Assembly: GCA_965178125.1 (NCBI GenBank)
Contig: OZ237742.1
Location: forward strand, 248,001-312,000
Direction: 5' to 3'
DNA from: Bilabrum cf. latius
Lineage: Eukaryota > Bigyra: Bicosoecida > Bigyra > Bicosoecida
DNA: 64,000 bases
The position numbers were made by a program, and so were the translations under genes. How positions within the stretch are numbered: the first letter of the stretch is position 1; the number at the start of each line of letters is the position of its first letter. The notes below the pieces were generated by a model. The model searched no databases and had not been told where the DNA came from. It was given only the letters and a program-made list of their open reading frames with translations. Of this stretch, positions 44,538-57,542 are shown piece by piece.

Positions 44538-47500
44538 TCATACTGAGCCATTCTCATCCGAAACATCCAGGCGCCGGCCAGCGGTGGTGGAACCCCCAGC
44601 CCCCCAGACCGGCGAGGCCCGAGACCACCGTCTCTCTTTGCTGGCCGCGACGGCAGCCATCAGCCTCTGTGAAGCAGCAGATGCTCGCATGCCCGCGAAA
44701 GTAGTGCGGCGCGAGCTCATCCTGAGACTGCGTCCCACTGGTCCCACCATAGCGGAGCCTTCAGGGCCTCCCGAGTCTGCTGCTCGCATTGCTCGCTTCG
44801 AAACGGCAGGCAGCTCGAGGTTGTTGGGCCGGCTCCCTGGCGACTTGGATGCCTGCAGCTTACCCTCGCTGGCACCCATGCGCACTATGCCCCCCTTTCC
44901 ACTCCCACTCCCACTCCCGTCCTGCGGGCCCACGTCCAGCAGGCTGACCCTCGGTGCCGTGGTCTTCAGCCGCGACATCCTCCTGATGGCCGGCGAGTCC
45001 ATCCCGTCGGTTGCGGCCTTGGACTCGCGCTCGTGCTCCGGGCCCTCGTGCCCGTCGTCTGATGGGCACAGCCAAGCGAGCATCGCCCTTACGCGATGGA
45101 TCAGCAGCACCAGGGCGATCCCCACCAGACAGAACGAGTTGGTCAGAAGCAGGATCGATGTAGCGGCCTCCTTGCCCTCTCGATCCACGCTGGGCGAGAT
45201 CAAGAACAGACCGCAGTAGAAAGTCACGAACTGCGTGCACAGGCAGCCCAGCTCCAGAAGATTGAGCGCCCTGGCGCGGTACGGCCACGCCCTGGTGTGC
45301 ACGATGGCAGACACAAAGACCAGCAGCAGAGCGCAGTATGCCTGCACGTCGATGCCCCTTGGCCGCATAAAAACGGCGATCACCGCGATCCCCACCTTCC
45401 GAACGGCCACCACACTCTCCCAATAGTTGTACTTGGGACGGAATCCAGCATAGAGGAAGTAGAACCGCCTGCCAAAGGCTGCATTGCGAAACAAAGACTC
45501 GCGGTAGGCGTACAGGAAGACACCGACGGCGATCGGCACGCCGAGCGAATAGAGGATAAAGTAGGGCAGCCCAACAGCGAAGCGGAACCAACGAGCTGTT
45601 GGGCTACCACAGCTGACGGCCATGTCGTGCAGCAGCACCTGCCGCGCCTCTGCCTAATCCACGGTCTGCACTGTCCCGCCGCTCCCATTGCCGTCCTCGC
45701 TGCCGCCTACCTCGATGCATGTGAACAGCAGCAGGGCTGCTTGCGATACGGTGGCGTGCAGCAGGAAACCAATGACTAGAGCAGACACCATCGTGCGATC
45801 AAGGGCGTGCGTCCACGATGCAGACTTCTTGAACTGTGTTTGCGCCAGGTTGACCAGCTCGGCAATCTCGACCTCGCCCATCCCAGCCCTCTTGGCCAGC
45901 TGCAAGATGGTCTGCTCCACGCTGCTGGTGCCCTGCTAGATATCATCTGCTTCCGTTTGCACCGCAACACCATCGTTCCCAGCGTCGTCCAAGGACAGAT
46001 CCCCGCTGCGAGACTTCGCGAGCATGCTCGGCCTCCGCGCCAGCACCTGCCTGCCAGTTCTTGATGGAGTCGAGGAGGAGGAAGCGTCACCCGAGCCGGG
46101 AGACTAAGAGTTGCTACCCTGCCTGTCGCCCTGCCAGCGCCCCTGTGCCAGTCGCTCTGCAGTTTCACTGGCCAATTGCATCACAGTTTCCATAGAGATG
46201 GCTCCCTCTGGCCTCGACTCGTCAGTTCGCACTCGACTGGGTCGCTTCGGCGGTGGGCGCACCTTGCGCCTGTCTTTACGGCTCTTGATAGCGGCATGTA
46301 GCGGGTTGGATTCAACGGTGACGTGCTGGAGATCAATGGCATCGCGCTGCAGCCGGCTGGCAGCGGTCATGTTCACGGATGCCTCAGCCACAGTTTTGGT
46401 CGCATCAGCGGTGCACATGTTGATGAAGGCATACCTGCCTACCCAAAAGCAAGATATCAGCAGGACCAGCACGAACGGCGCAAGAAGCACAGCCGATGAG
46501 GTCAGGAAGAACGTACGTTGCCCGTCTTCACCTCCGCTCTGCGGGATAAGGCAGTCAATGCTAACGATGTTCGGGGACACCGAGCTCGCGGTGTCCACGA
46601 AATCGAAGTATCGCACGATCGAGTCGGGCCACGCAAGCTCGAACGAGGCGGCAAGGGCGACTGTTTGCAGGTGGGAAAATGCGATCTTCACGACCATAAT
46701 TTCTACCTTATTCTGAGATGACTTGCCAGAAGTAAGGGTCCCCCGAATCACGATCCCGATGGCTGCCAAGATCACCACAGCCACGACGCATGCAAGCACG
46801 ATGATGAACTCGCGGCTAGCGCATTGGCGGCACAGGTAAGTGCCGCTCCTAGCCCAGCCGAGCTGACACTCGGTGCACAGGACCCCAGTGTGCCCTTCAA
46901 TGCAGCCCTCTTCCACCACCAGGTTGTTCAGCACAGTGTCTGAGGTAAGACCTTGAGACGAACCCGGCTGCATTGCAAGCTGCAGCTCCTGCCGAATGCG
47001 CCCAGCCACCTCTACCGAGGTGTGGTTCTCTGCATCGAGGAGCACAGTGCGCACGAGACCAGACTCCGTGTAGTTGCCCGGCCTGCCCTGGTACTTGGCC
47101 AAGTACTGCCGGGCCTGGACCAGCTCGGCCAGTTCCGCCGCTTGTTGCAGCAGCTGTCTCTGGTATCCACCAGCGTCGTGCCGCAGCGCCGGCTCCGTGA
47201 CACTGTCGCCCTGCAGCAGCCGCCGCATGAAAGTGGCAGATGCATTCGACGATCTTTGCTCCGAATCGGTAGAGTCCAAATCGATCCCGCGGCACACTGA
47301 ACTCTCAGGGCAAGGCTCGAACAGGAGCCCGTGCACAGACCAGGGTACGCGCCAGAAGCCCGACGAAGCTGTCACATTAGGACTAGGCAACCCTTGGCAG
47401 AAGGCGCCGGCTGGACAAGGCAGGCAAACGACTTGCTCCGGATTAGTCAGCAGCAGGTGCGTGGCTAGGAACTCGCCCTGGCTGCACGTCTGGTACACGA

Positions 47501-50500
47501 TGCCGCTCGGCTGAGACCTTGGCCCTTCGCCGGCGTCGTTCAAGGCAGCCACCTAGAATATGTACGGGCGCTCCGAGAATCCGGGCACTTCGATTGTGTA
47601 CTTGATCACGCCCTCTGCCCCGATGTCAGTCCGGTCAGGGCGCTGCTTGTCGAACCTCTGGAAGCGCTCCTGCCCTGCTGGGATAGGCATGCCCTGGAGG
47701 TCGACGCCTGGCGGTGAAAACATTGCATCTGTCGGTACCCGAAGCCGGGCCAGATCACCCTATTCTGACGGGTTGCTGGCTGTAAAGTTTGTGGGGGTGC
47801 TGCTGTTCGAACCGTCGATGGCGAGGTCATAGTAGCCAAGCGCCAGCAGCACCTCAGGAGTCACCTCGTAGAAGTACACGAGGAACTCGTTGGCTTCCTG
47901 AAAGAACCTCTTGTCTCTTTTCAGCGTGTAATCCGTGTCGGAATAGAGCCATGAGAGGCGGATGAGACTCGGGGCAGTCTAGTCGCGCTCACCCACCACG
48001 GCAAATGCTCCGTTGAAGGGCTCGTCCGATGCAGATGCGTAGCCAAACAGCTCGTTCTATTCGTTGCGCAGCCCGCCCCGAGTCGTCACCGCAACGTCTA
48101 GTTCAGTGAGCACAGAAACGTCAGTTGTGGCCTGCTCTGCGAGACTAGCAGCAATTGGCGGCACAGTACAGACGACTGCTGTAGGGCCCTGCCACTGCCT
48201 GTCGAGGCACTCCTGTCCCGCGATGCTTGCTCCCATCACATCCGATGGCTGGCTGCCGAATCCGCTGCCAAGGATGAGGATCGTCTGTCCTTCGCTGGCT
48301 GCGTTGGGAGATATGGTTCTGATCGTCGGGTTGCTGATCACCTCTGTGATTGCATCAAGACTGCCCGACTGGGATCGCTGGCCCTCTACGACCACAAGCG
48401 CCTCGGAGGCACCAGCTGGAAACCCAGCAGGAATCTCCGGGACAGTGCAGCGAACAGCAAAGGGGCTCAGCCATTGCACGTTGAGGCTGCAGCCCACCTC
48501 GCCGGGCTCTTCAGACGACGAGAGGCCACCAAGCAGAGTGATGCTGTCCAGGTGCTCGTGGCTACTGCCAAAGTCAGCGCCGTTGATCTCAAAGGTAGCA
48601 TTACGCTACCCTGCAAACACGTAGCGCGGTGTAATACTGCTGATGGTTGGTGCAAAATACGACCAGATATCTGCTTCAGACGAGTTGACGGTACGAAACA
48701 GGGCTTGCACCGGAATACCGCGCCCTGCCCCTGGCGGGAACCTCGCAACAATGACGTGGCTTGACGGCGATGAGACACCAGGCGGGGTGGGACGCAGCTG
48801 TGCATCGAGCACAAGCTGATCTCCAACGATGACACCCACTAGATCCGAACTGCTGGATGGAAAGTCGAAGCCGGAGACCGTGACTTCGGTGTAATTGGCT
48901 GTGCTGCCACGCAGCGGATCCACTGCGTCGACGACTGGAACCCCCAACCCTTCGAATACGTTTGTGAAGGTCACAGAGCTATTGGAGCTGTCAAAAATAT
49001 CAACTTCACCCCTTGTCGACCATGCGTCCACATCGTTCAACGTGCACAGATAAGCGGAGGAGTTCACGATAGACAGCCCGGAGCACGCATATCCCCCGAC
49101 GTACACCTTCCACAGCCTTGCACGCTCCGAGAGCAGGTTGGTCCCGATGATCACGACCGAGACTTGCTCTTGCCTGGGCAGGAGGACCCCCGGCTCCAAG
49201 CGAGTGACCTGCATGGGGTCATACTCGACATCTGCAGAATTACTGGTTTCGCCGTTTCGCAGCTCCACCGTGACCTGCTCCTGTACGGAGGTTGAAGGCC
49301 TCGGGGGGACAACAGCGATGAGCCGACCCGTGGATGCCCACTGCCAGCTCGGGCTCCTGCTTCCCCCGATCTCTACACTTACCACGTCCGCAGGTTTCGT
49401 GCCGAAGCTACCCAAGAGCTCGATCGAAAACCCACCAATGCTAGGCCTTCTATTGCCCTGCACCAAGACATTGCTAAGTGTGGGCTGGCGAAGAATCTGC
49501 AGCATGCTTCTCTGCACGCGCTGGCCCCCCACGACCAAGCGGACCAAATCAGAGTCAGGGGCTTGAAACCGCGAGCACTCGACTGCCTAGTGACTGAGGT
49601 ACGCCAGCTGCAGGCAGGGCCGCCCGCCGATCTCTAGCTCAAGACCATCGCTGTTCGGGCCAAAGTTTGTCCCATTTACCAGCAAAGAAGACTCGAATCC
49701 AGGCGCACCCGACAGGAAAGAACTGGGCGAAACTTCGGAGAGGCTTGGTGCCGCGTACGAGAAGTCGTCCCACTCGATGACGCGACCACCGCGAAGCAAT
49801 ATCGCCAAGGTCACGCCGTCGCCCACACCAGGAGGTGCTCTGCACATGATCGAAATCGGACGGCCTCGACCGGCAGGCGTGGCTACCATGTCTACGCATG
49901 GCTGCCTGCCAACCGTGACACTTTCAACGTCAGTGCTGCGCTCTCCGCAGCCGTCGCAAAGTATCAGCTAAAATGGCTCAGGATACACCATTGGGTCTGC
50001 ATTTGTCTAGTTTGAGTCAGCCTCCACTGATGTTGCGTTTGCATTGCTCTCGTTGGCCGTTGGCCGCGCCCTATCTTCCCGAATGGTGTACCAAGGCGGT
50101 GGCACGTCACCCGTGGTACCTGTCGTTCCCGGAGTTACGGCCGAGATGCTGGGAGAGCTGTAGTGCTGGAATACGGAAGCGCTCGCCTGCTGGCTTTGAA
50201 CTGTGACCTTCACCTCATTTCCAGACCACGTCAGCGCAGAGACATTACCACACTGCAGCATCGAGTTGCTCAGCCACATGACGCTGCCACAAACCCGACC
50301 GCCGACCGACACCTCATCCACATCGTCAGGAGACCACCCGAAACCAAACCCAGACACGAAGAAGCTCCGCATCCACGGCAAGTATGAACTCTCGTTCCCG
50401 ATCTGCTCGTATTTCATGTCGTAGTTGGGGCTGATCGTATCCACTATTGGGTCATTGTAAGCGAACAGAGAATTCTGAACGGACGAGAATCCAAACGCGT

Positions 50501-53500
50501 TCGTCACCTCCACTGAGAGGCCTCGCCCAGCACCACGCGGAGTGCGGCACTGGATCGACCCCGGGGACAGGTACGTGACCTGAACGCAGGGCACACCCCC
50601 GATCGTGACCGACTGAATGTCTGCATCGCTTTCGCCGAACTCGCTGCCCTCGATGACGAGCTCCTCCGAGCCGAGCTGCGAGAAGACCGACGTCGGGGTT
50701 GCCGCCAGCAGCCGCACGCTGCGAACCTGGGGTCGCTGATACACTCGAACGATACCTCTTCCAACGAAATTCTGCTGCTCCGTCGACGTCTGCACCATGA
50801 TTTCGTCCGACGTGTCGAATGCGGCGGGGTCAACGCCAACACAGCTCAGTTGCTAAGCTCCAGTCTAGGATGCTTGCATAGGAAGCACTTGAGAACAGGC
50901 AGCGCCGCTGATCCAGATGCTCGGCACTCCGTCCGCAGCTACACCAGACCACAGATTGTCCCCTTCGACCACAAACGATGTCGTATTCACAAAGCCAACT
51001 GGTGCGAGCAACGAGTGGCCTGGTGTCAACCGGGAGACACTCGGTGAGTTGTAGCTGAACAGCATAGCGGGAGGTGATCTCATCCCCACGCTGTTGGTGA
51101 TCACGACAGCAATGCTCGTCCCTATCCCAGCCGGTGCAGTGCACTCCAGATCGAGCGATCCAATCACTGTGACTGCGGTGCATGCTCGCCCTCCTATTCT
51201 CACTGCTGGTGTCTGGGGCGTGCCGAGATCCTCCCCACTGAGGCGCCCAAACCCCCCGCCCGAGATTCGGAGCACCGTGTCTCCAGCTACCTAGCCCAGC
51301 GATGGCCTCACTGCAGACACGAACGGTGCGTCTAAGCTGCTGAAGACGCTAAAGCTGGTGCCGATCTGCCCACCGATCGTCACCTGCACTCTCGGAGTTG
51401 CATAGGAGTCCTGCAGCACAACGTGGCACAGCACAGCTGACTCATTCAGCACCCATACACCGCCCGTACACATCTATCCTCCTATGTCAACTGCAGGTGT
51501 GTATGATTCGGATTCACTGTACACGAGCAGCCTGGAAAGGTCCTTCAGAACCCGGTGTACCTGCATGGTGCCAGCGTCGAACCAGAGCGACCATGGATCC
51601 AGTGTGGCGCACTGTTCTGGGACAAGCCACTCTTGCACCGCCGCTGTCATGATTGTGGAGCGATAAGTGGCATTTTGCAGGTGCAGACAAAGACTGTCCA
51701 GCATTGCACGGCGCTCAGTGCCGCGGAGACTCCTCAGCGACACGGGCGACGATCGACCGACCCGTGTGGCCGCGAGGTTGCTGCCCATTATGACGAAATC
51801 TTGCGAGACCGGTCCCTCTAGGGCTCGATCGGGAATCACGCTTGCAACCTGAGGCGCCCGATACGAAAACAAAGCCCCGTTGCTAGTGCGGTACCCCGCC
51901 GAGGACAGGACAACGACCTCGTGATTGGTCCCGGTCCCAGGCGGGTGAGTGCACAGTAGCAAGGTATCCGAGACGTAGTAGTGCTGCAGACACACCTGAC
52001 CGCCAATTAGCACCTCTGCTACATCTCCCTGGTCCTCACCAAAATTCTAACCGAGCACCGTGACGTTGATCCCGCCACTTGTGGCAGCCACGGCAGGCAC
52101 GACCGCGGCCACACTTGGAACGCCGACAGCCCTGAAAACCTCCTCCGTTCGCACAGAAGCTGCCTGGTCCTCCAGCTGCACCACGACAAGGCTACTCCTC
52201 CAGATGGAAGCATCCATCAGAGGGCACATAACGGCAGTATCGTTGAGCACAACGATCGACCGGCACTCTCTTCCACCGACTACAACACTGCTAGGGCTGA
52301 TGCCTGCAGCAACTGCGGCCAAATTATTTCCGAGAATCGTCACGTTGTAAACGGCATCAGGACCAGTCAAGACATACCTTGGCATGACAGTTATTATCAC
52401 AGGAGCGGCATACCCAGCCAACCGAACCCCCCCACTGGCAGCCACGTCGGTAGACGAAACCAACGAGACGTCAACCTGGGAGCCAGCTCCTGCAGGTGCA
52501 ACACACTGTACCGAAGTCGTGCTGATCACCTGTACACTGGTGCACGGCCGCCCACCAATCTCCACGCGAGCAACGGTACCCTTGTTGATGCCCAGGTTGG
52601 TGCCGCTGATCAGGACAGAGACACCCCCGGACGATGGAAACGTCGCGGGGCTCACGGCCGCAATGCTAGGCAGCCCTAGCACTTGCAGACTCTGAACGTC
52701 TCGAGTAACCTAGCCTCCAACGGAGAGAACAATTGCATTGGTCCCAAACTCGCGCACACCACTCACAGTCCAGTTCTGACACTCGATGTGGGAGCTGTTC
52801 ACGACGAGAGGGTCGCAAGGGATGCCGGCGATCGACACGGTTGGCAGACCGCTAGCCAACGCCAGACTACCCAAGTCTGTGCCAAACACGGAAAATGACT
52901 GCCGTTGTTCACCAACAATGACAAAGGCTGGCTTTATTGCCGTGATCTGTGGCGGGTCGTACGCGAAGAACGACGAACCCCCCGCTCGCAGCTTGTTTGT
53001 GAGCTGAACCAGAAGTACTGCTGGATTGCCCACACCGGGAGGCACTGTGCAGGTCATTTCGGTGCGCAGGCCGTTGAACTGGACGGACAAGCAGTCTCTC
53101 CCATTCACTGTTAGGAATTCGAGGGTGGTCGCATCGAGTGCAAGGTTCTGTCCCGTGATCACGATGTCGTAGCCCCCATCCACTCCACCAGATGACGGGG
53201 ACACCGAGTCGACGATAGGCGCGCCCGCAAAGACGAAAACGGATGCGGTTGCCGTTTGCCCACCGACTGTGATCGATGCTGTCGACTCCTCAAACAAATT
53301 CTGGCTCACGTTGAGGCATCGGACGGCGCTCGAGTTGATGAGCTCAATGCTGCCGCATGGCGACCCTCCCACCCGGCCTGCCGAGGGACCCACACCAAGC
53401 CGGATGGAGCCTAAATTGTCTCCAATCATCGTAAAGTTCTGAAACGACAGGGCTTTCTCGCTCTCTGGCGGATCCACGAGCCGCAGGGACGGCTGCCTGA

Positions 53501-56500
53501 AGCTGTAGGCCCGTGGGAGAGTGGCCGTGCCGGCAGGCGTGGTAACCGCGACATCCAGCTAGGCACCGACCCCGCCCACTAAAGTGCACGTGATCTCCTG
53601 GTTGTTGTCGAACAGGCTTGCCTGGGTCTCCATCTAGACGTCAAAGCACGTGAAGCTTCCACCCACGACCACGCTCTGCACATCGCTCGCAACGCTCCCC
53701 AGGTTCCTACCGCTGAGCACAAGAGTCTGATTCGCATCCGTGGGGGCCTGCTGCCCGCTGGTTATCTCGGCACTCGGGGCCTTGTATACCACCACGCCTT
53801 CAGTTAGCGTGCTGCGCTGGCCGCCGTACTCGATGTAGACCGCGCTGCCTTGGCTGACGAGCAGGGCGGCTCCCGCCACCACGCACTGAATCGAGGTGAT
53901 CAGTCCATCGCTGTCGACCGCATCCTGTTGCTAGCCCAAGCATGCAGCTCCTGCTATGCGAATCGTCGCGCTGGAGGCATCCCCGTTGAGTGCAAGGCGG
54001 CTGCCGCTGAGCGTGAACGTCGTGTTCTACCCCGAGACCGCGAACACGCCAGACGGTGAAATGCTCTGAAGGGTAGGTGACTGGAAGCTCACCTAGAAGC
54101 TCGTCTGTGAGCTTGATTGCCCGTCCACCGTAGCTTGCACTGTGAAGGGGCCTCCGATGAGCTTCGGGGTGGTGCAACGCAGCTAAGAAGCTGAATCTCG
54201 TAAGGTCTGTGCGCATGGAATCGACCCTATGCGAACCTAAGCATTGCTGGCGGCTTGGGTCCCGTCCGAAGTGTGGGAGGTAGATGTGCCAAACCCACTT
54301 CCAGAGATCACAACAGACTGCTAGCCGGCCGCATCCAGCGTGAACGAAGACTCGCCGCCGAGCCGCACAGCAGTGATGGCCGGCGGCAAGAACCCGACCA
54401 TGCAGTAACCCACGCGGTCATGTTCAACATCCCACGAAGCAGACAGCGCCCGGGGCTTGCCAGTGCCCGAAGGTATCACCACGCGGAAGGTCTGCAGCGT
54501 TGCTGAGCTGTACGTCGAGAACTGGTCAGCGGACATGCCTTCCTTGATGCCATGGTCGACGGCAGGCTACCCACCGACCCCCGTCGAGGTCCTCGAGTTG
54601 AGCGCTGTCACGACGACGGAACGCTGTTGCGCACCGTCCAGCAGCAGAGCGCCGTTGCTGAAGTCTGTCTCGTTTGCTCCGCACTCCACCGAAGCCGTTC
54701 CGAGCGACATCCGCAAGAGCTTGACTTGAGAATAATTCGCTGCGGCAGAGGACCCCCGTGAGAACCCAGACTAGTACAAATCAACCCAGTCCGAGTCGGT
54801 TAGCACATCATCGAGGCGCGCCTTGGCAGCATGCGAGATGTCGCTCAGAGCTGAGCGATAATCGGGAGACCGCACCACTGGCTGCATTGCGCCGGCATTA
54901 CCGTCAATGTCGTACCGCAAGTTGATGTTGACAATGGTCCCGACGCCCGAAGGCACCTCGGCCGAGACCTCCCAGTCGGAGTGCACCTGCACGCTGGCCA
55001 TCTCCAGGCTGCTCAACTCGCTTGCAGAAGATTGCATCCGCACGCTCGCAAACAGTCGCATGCGAGCTTTGCCGCTGCCCGCGATACGATGTGCTGCAGA
55101 GACCGCTCTGGTCCCGGTGGGACGCACCCACACGTGGGAGCCGAAGTTGACACCAATGACGCGGATACGCTGCTTTCTGTACAAGTCATAGTACTGGATT
55201 TCCTCTTGATTCTCGGTCGGGGATCGACTCACGGCATACGCGATGGGGGATGCGAAATTGAACGTCGGCAAAGTTCCTGTCGCCGGGCGGTCGGCTGCAA
55301 ACAACTGCACGACTTTGCTGCTGCCCACGTCGCTGCTCGGCACGCAGTCGGCCATGGTGGAATTGATGACGCTCACCGAGCGGCAGGCCTGCCCGTCTAC
55401 GGTGACTCGAACCTGTTCGTTGCCTGCGGTGCCAAAGTTTTCGCCCTTGATGCGGATCTTCCACCTCGTGTTCGGCGCGGTGGTATTCACCCAGCGCATG
55501 TGCTGCGGCGGCAGCAGCATGCCGCTGACGGAAGGCAACTCCGTGCTCACTGCGCCAACAAGAGTCTCGCGATGCGTGCTGTTGGACCCGTACTTGAACT
55601 GCACAACCGCATTCATACTGTCCCCGTGGGTCGCTGGCATGACCGCCCGAACTCTGAACTGCTGACAGCTATGCGAAGGGCCCTGCAGAGCTGCGACGTT
55701 CACGCTCGACGCCTCCTCACCCCCAATCCACAGCTTCACGGCGCTGCGAATGTCTGCACGCGCAACCAGGCCAGTGGGCACGGTGACCCTGAACTCGATG
55801 CCTTGCCCCCCTGCCGGATCGTAGCAGCAGCCGGTCGTCAGGTTGAGTCCAGCGGGGGGGCTGGTCGGGTGCCCCGCCCCCGCCTGCAGCTCGATTCGAG
55901 ACCGGTCGCACCTGAACATGGGTGACACCTCAGGCAGGTCATAGTAGAGCGAGTTGGGCACTTCACTCGGGCTATTAATCATGTTGATCTTGCTCGACTC
56001 CATCAGCTGGAACCCATCCTTGATCACCTCCACGATCCCGTCCTGGTACCCGCACTCCGACGCCGGGCAGTCGCAGTGGCTAGGCCCCGTCTCGCCCTGA
56101 ATCGAGGCGCTTGGGCACTTGTGCGCGCCGCTGGACACGCTGAGGCTCGCCGGTGAGTACTTGAGTGTGACTCTGTCCCCCGCGCCGTAGGTCCCCCTGC
56201 CGAAGAACCGGATCCTGCCACCTCCCCCAAGGGCGTCTTCCCCCTTGGCCCCCGGCCATACATCAGGGGGCTCTGCGCGGCTATACCCGCCGCGGGCCGT
56301 GATTTGAGTCTCCTTCGATAGCACGATCGACTCGGTCCCGTACACGGTCAGGTAGACAGTGCCCCCCGACCCCCCCCCGGGAATACCAGGGCCGTACGCA
56401 TCAGCTCCATCAGCGGCGATCACCACGCGGCCAAGGTGGATGCTGCCATGCCTGCTCTGGAAACTGAGCAGCCCGCCAGAGGCTCCGCCGTGTGAAGGTC

Positions 56501-57317
56501 TGCAGAAATCCTCGTCGTCGTAGCCCTTCAGCTCCAGGCTCTGACCGTCCTCAGACACGACCCGGTCGGTGGCGAGACCTCCGCCGCCACCGCCGCCTCC
56601 AGCGAACACAGTCTGCCCCGCCGCGGACAGCACTGCCACTTGGTTGCTGTTGGCTAGGCGGGATCTGCCCCCTCGTCCTCCGTGTGAACCTCCTGCTGCC
56701 CCAGGTACTTCTTGCAGCGCAGAAGCGGGTGGTGAAATGGAACCGTGATTTGTGACGAACGCCCCATTGCTCACCCTAGAATGGCCTCGTGTACCAACAG
56801 GCCTTTGGACCTCTGCCGCATGCTGTATAGTTGAAAATGAAGCGTATCCAGCGGACAAGCCGCCGGCATACCCACCCAAGTAGTTGAGGTGGGAGGTGGT
56901 GTAGGTCCTACCATCACAAGCAAGCGCTTTTGACCGCGCGTTGGCCCCAAACTACCGTGCTTGCACCGTAATATTCTGCATTGGACTAGTGAGGTTCCAT
57001 ACACCACCATCAATGATGATGTCGTAAGACGTGTAGAACCGGAGAGCTCGCCGTCCTGAGAGCTGAATCTTGGTCCCGTAGGCCAATATGATATGGTTGA
57101 ACGAAAAGTCAGCGGATGTAAGCCCGCCGCCGATAGCTCCGATGCTCCCGCCTTTACAAGTTCCGCCACTGCATATGGTGACGGCGTCCGTGTCGATGCT
57201 CAACGTCTCTGTCCCTGCGCAGCACACGAGGTCCTGTCGTCCGAGCTGAAAGCATGCCAGACACAGGGCTGTCAGGTAGCACAGAAGCCACGTCAGGCTT
57301 TGAACAAGATTAATCAT
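44538..57317 (-). CDS. giant IPT/TIG-repeat membrane protein
   Basis: One uninterrupted frame of 4,260 codons (12,780 bp, no intron) is read through about 28 TAGs and ends in TGA; no TAA or TGA lies inside. It has a signal peptide (MINLVQSLTWLLCYLTALCLA), a Gly-rich adhesin-like region (residues ~125-440) and a long array of IPT/TIG immunoglobulin-like repeats (~600-3085; e.g. VITGQNLALDATTLEF, ISGTNLGINKGTVARVEIGG). A fibronectin-III-like domain (~3090-3255) and a Cys-rich GCC2/GCC3-type region (CLPCPAGAFC, EGHTGVLCTECQLGW) follow. About nine membrane helices span ~3500-4075, with a cytoplasmic Ser/Arg-rich tail. The architecture suggests a cell-surface adhesion or recognition receptor. Within the IPT repeats, GVGA-TAG-LDV matches GAGSQVDV in another repeat. 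Confidence 0.9.
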
Positions 57318-57542
57318 GACTAAGATGATGTTATATTCTGTTTCAGATCCCCATGAGGTTCACAAACTGCCGTGTTGTGAACCGTTTCCGACGACTTGCG
57401 GCGCCGCGCAGAATACGCGGAACCACGGGTTCGCAAGCGTGGTCGCGCTAGCGATGGAGGCAGCAGACTCCGACGAAAGTCTGGAACAGCTATTCATGGT
57501 GCGAATAGCTTGCAAGCACCGCAGCAAGACCCTCGCAATCCC

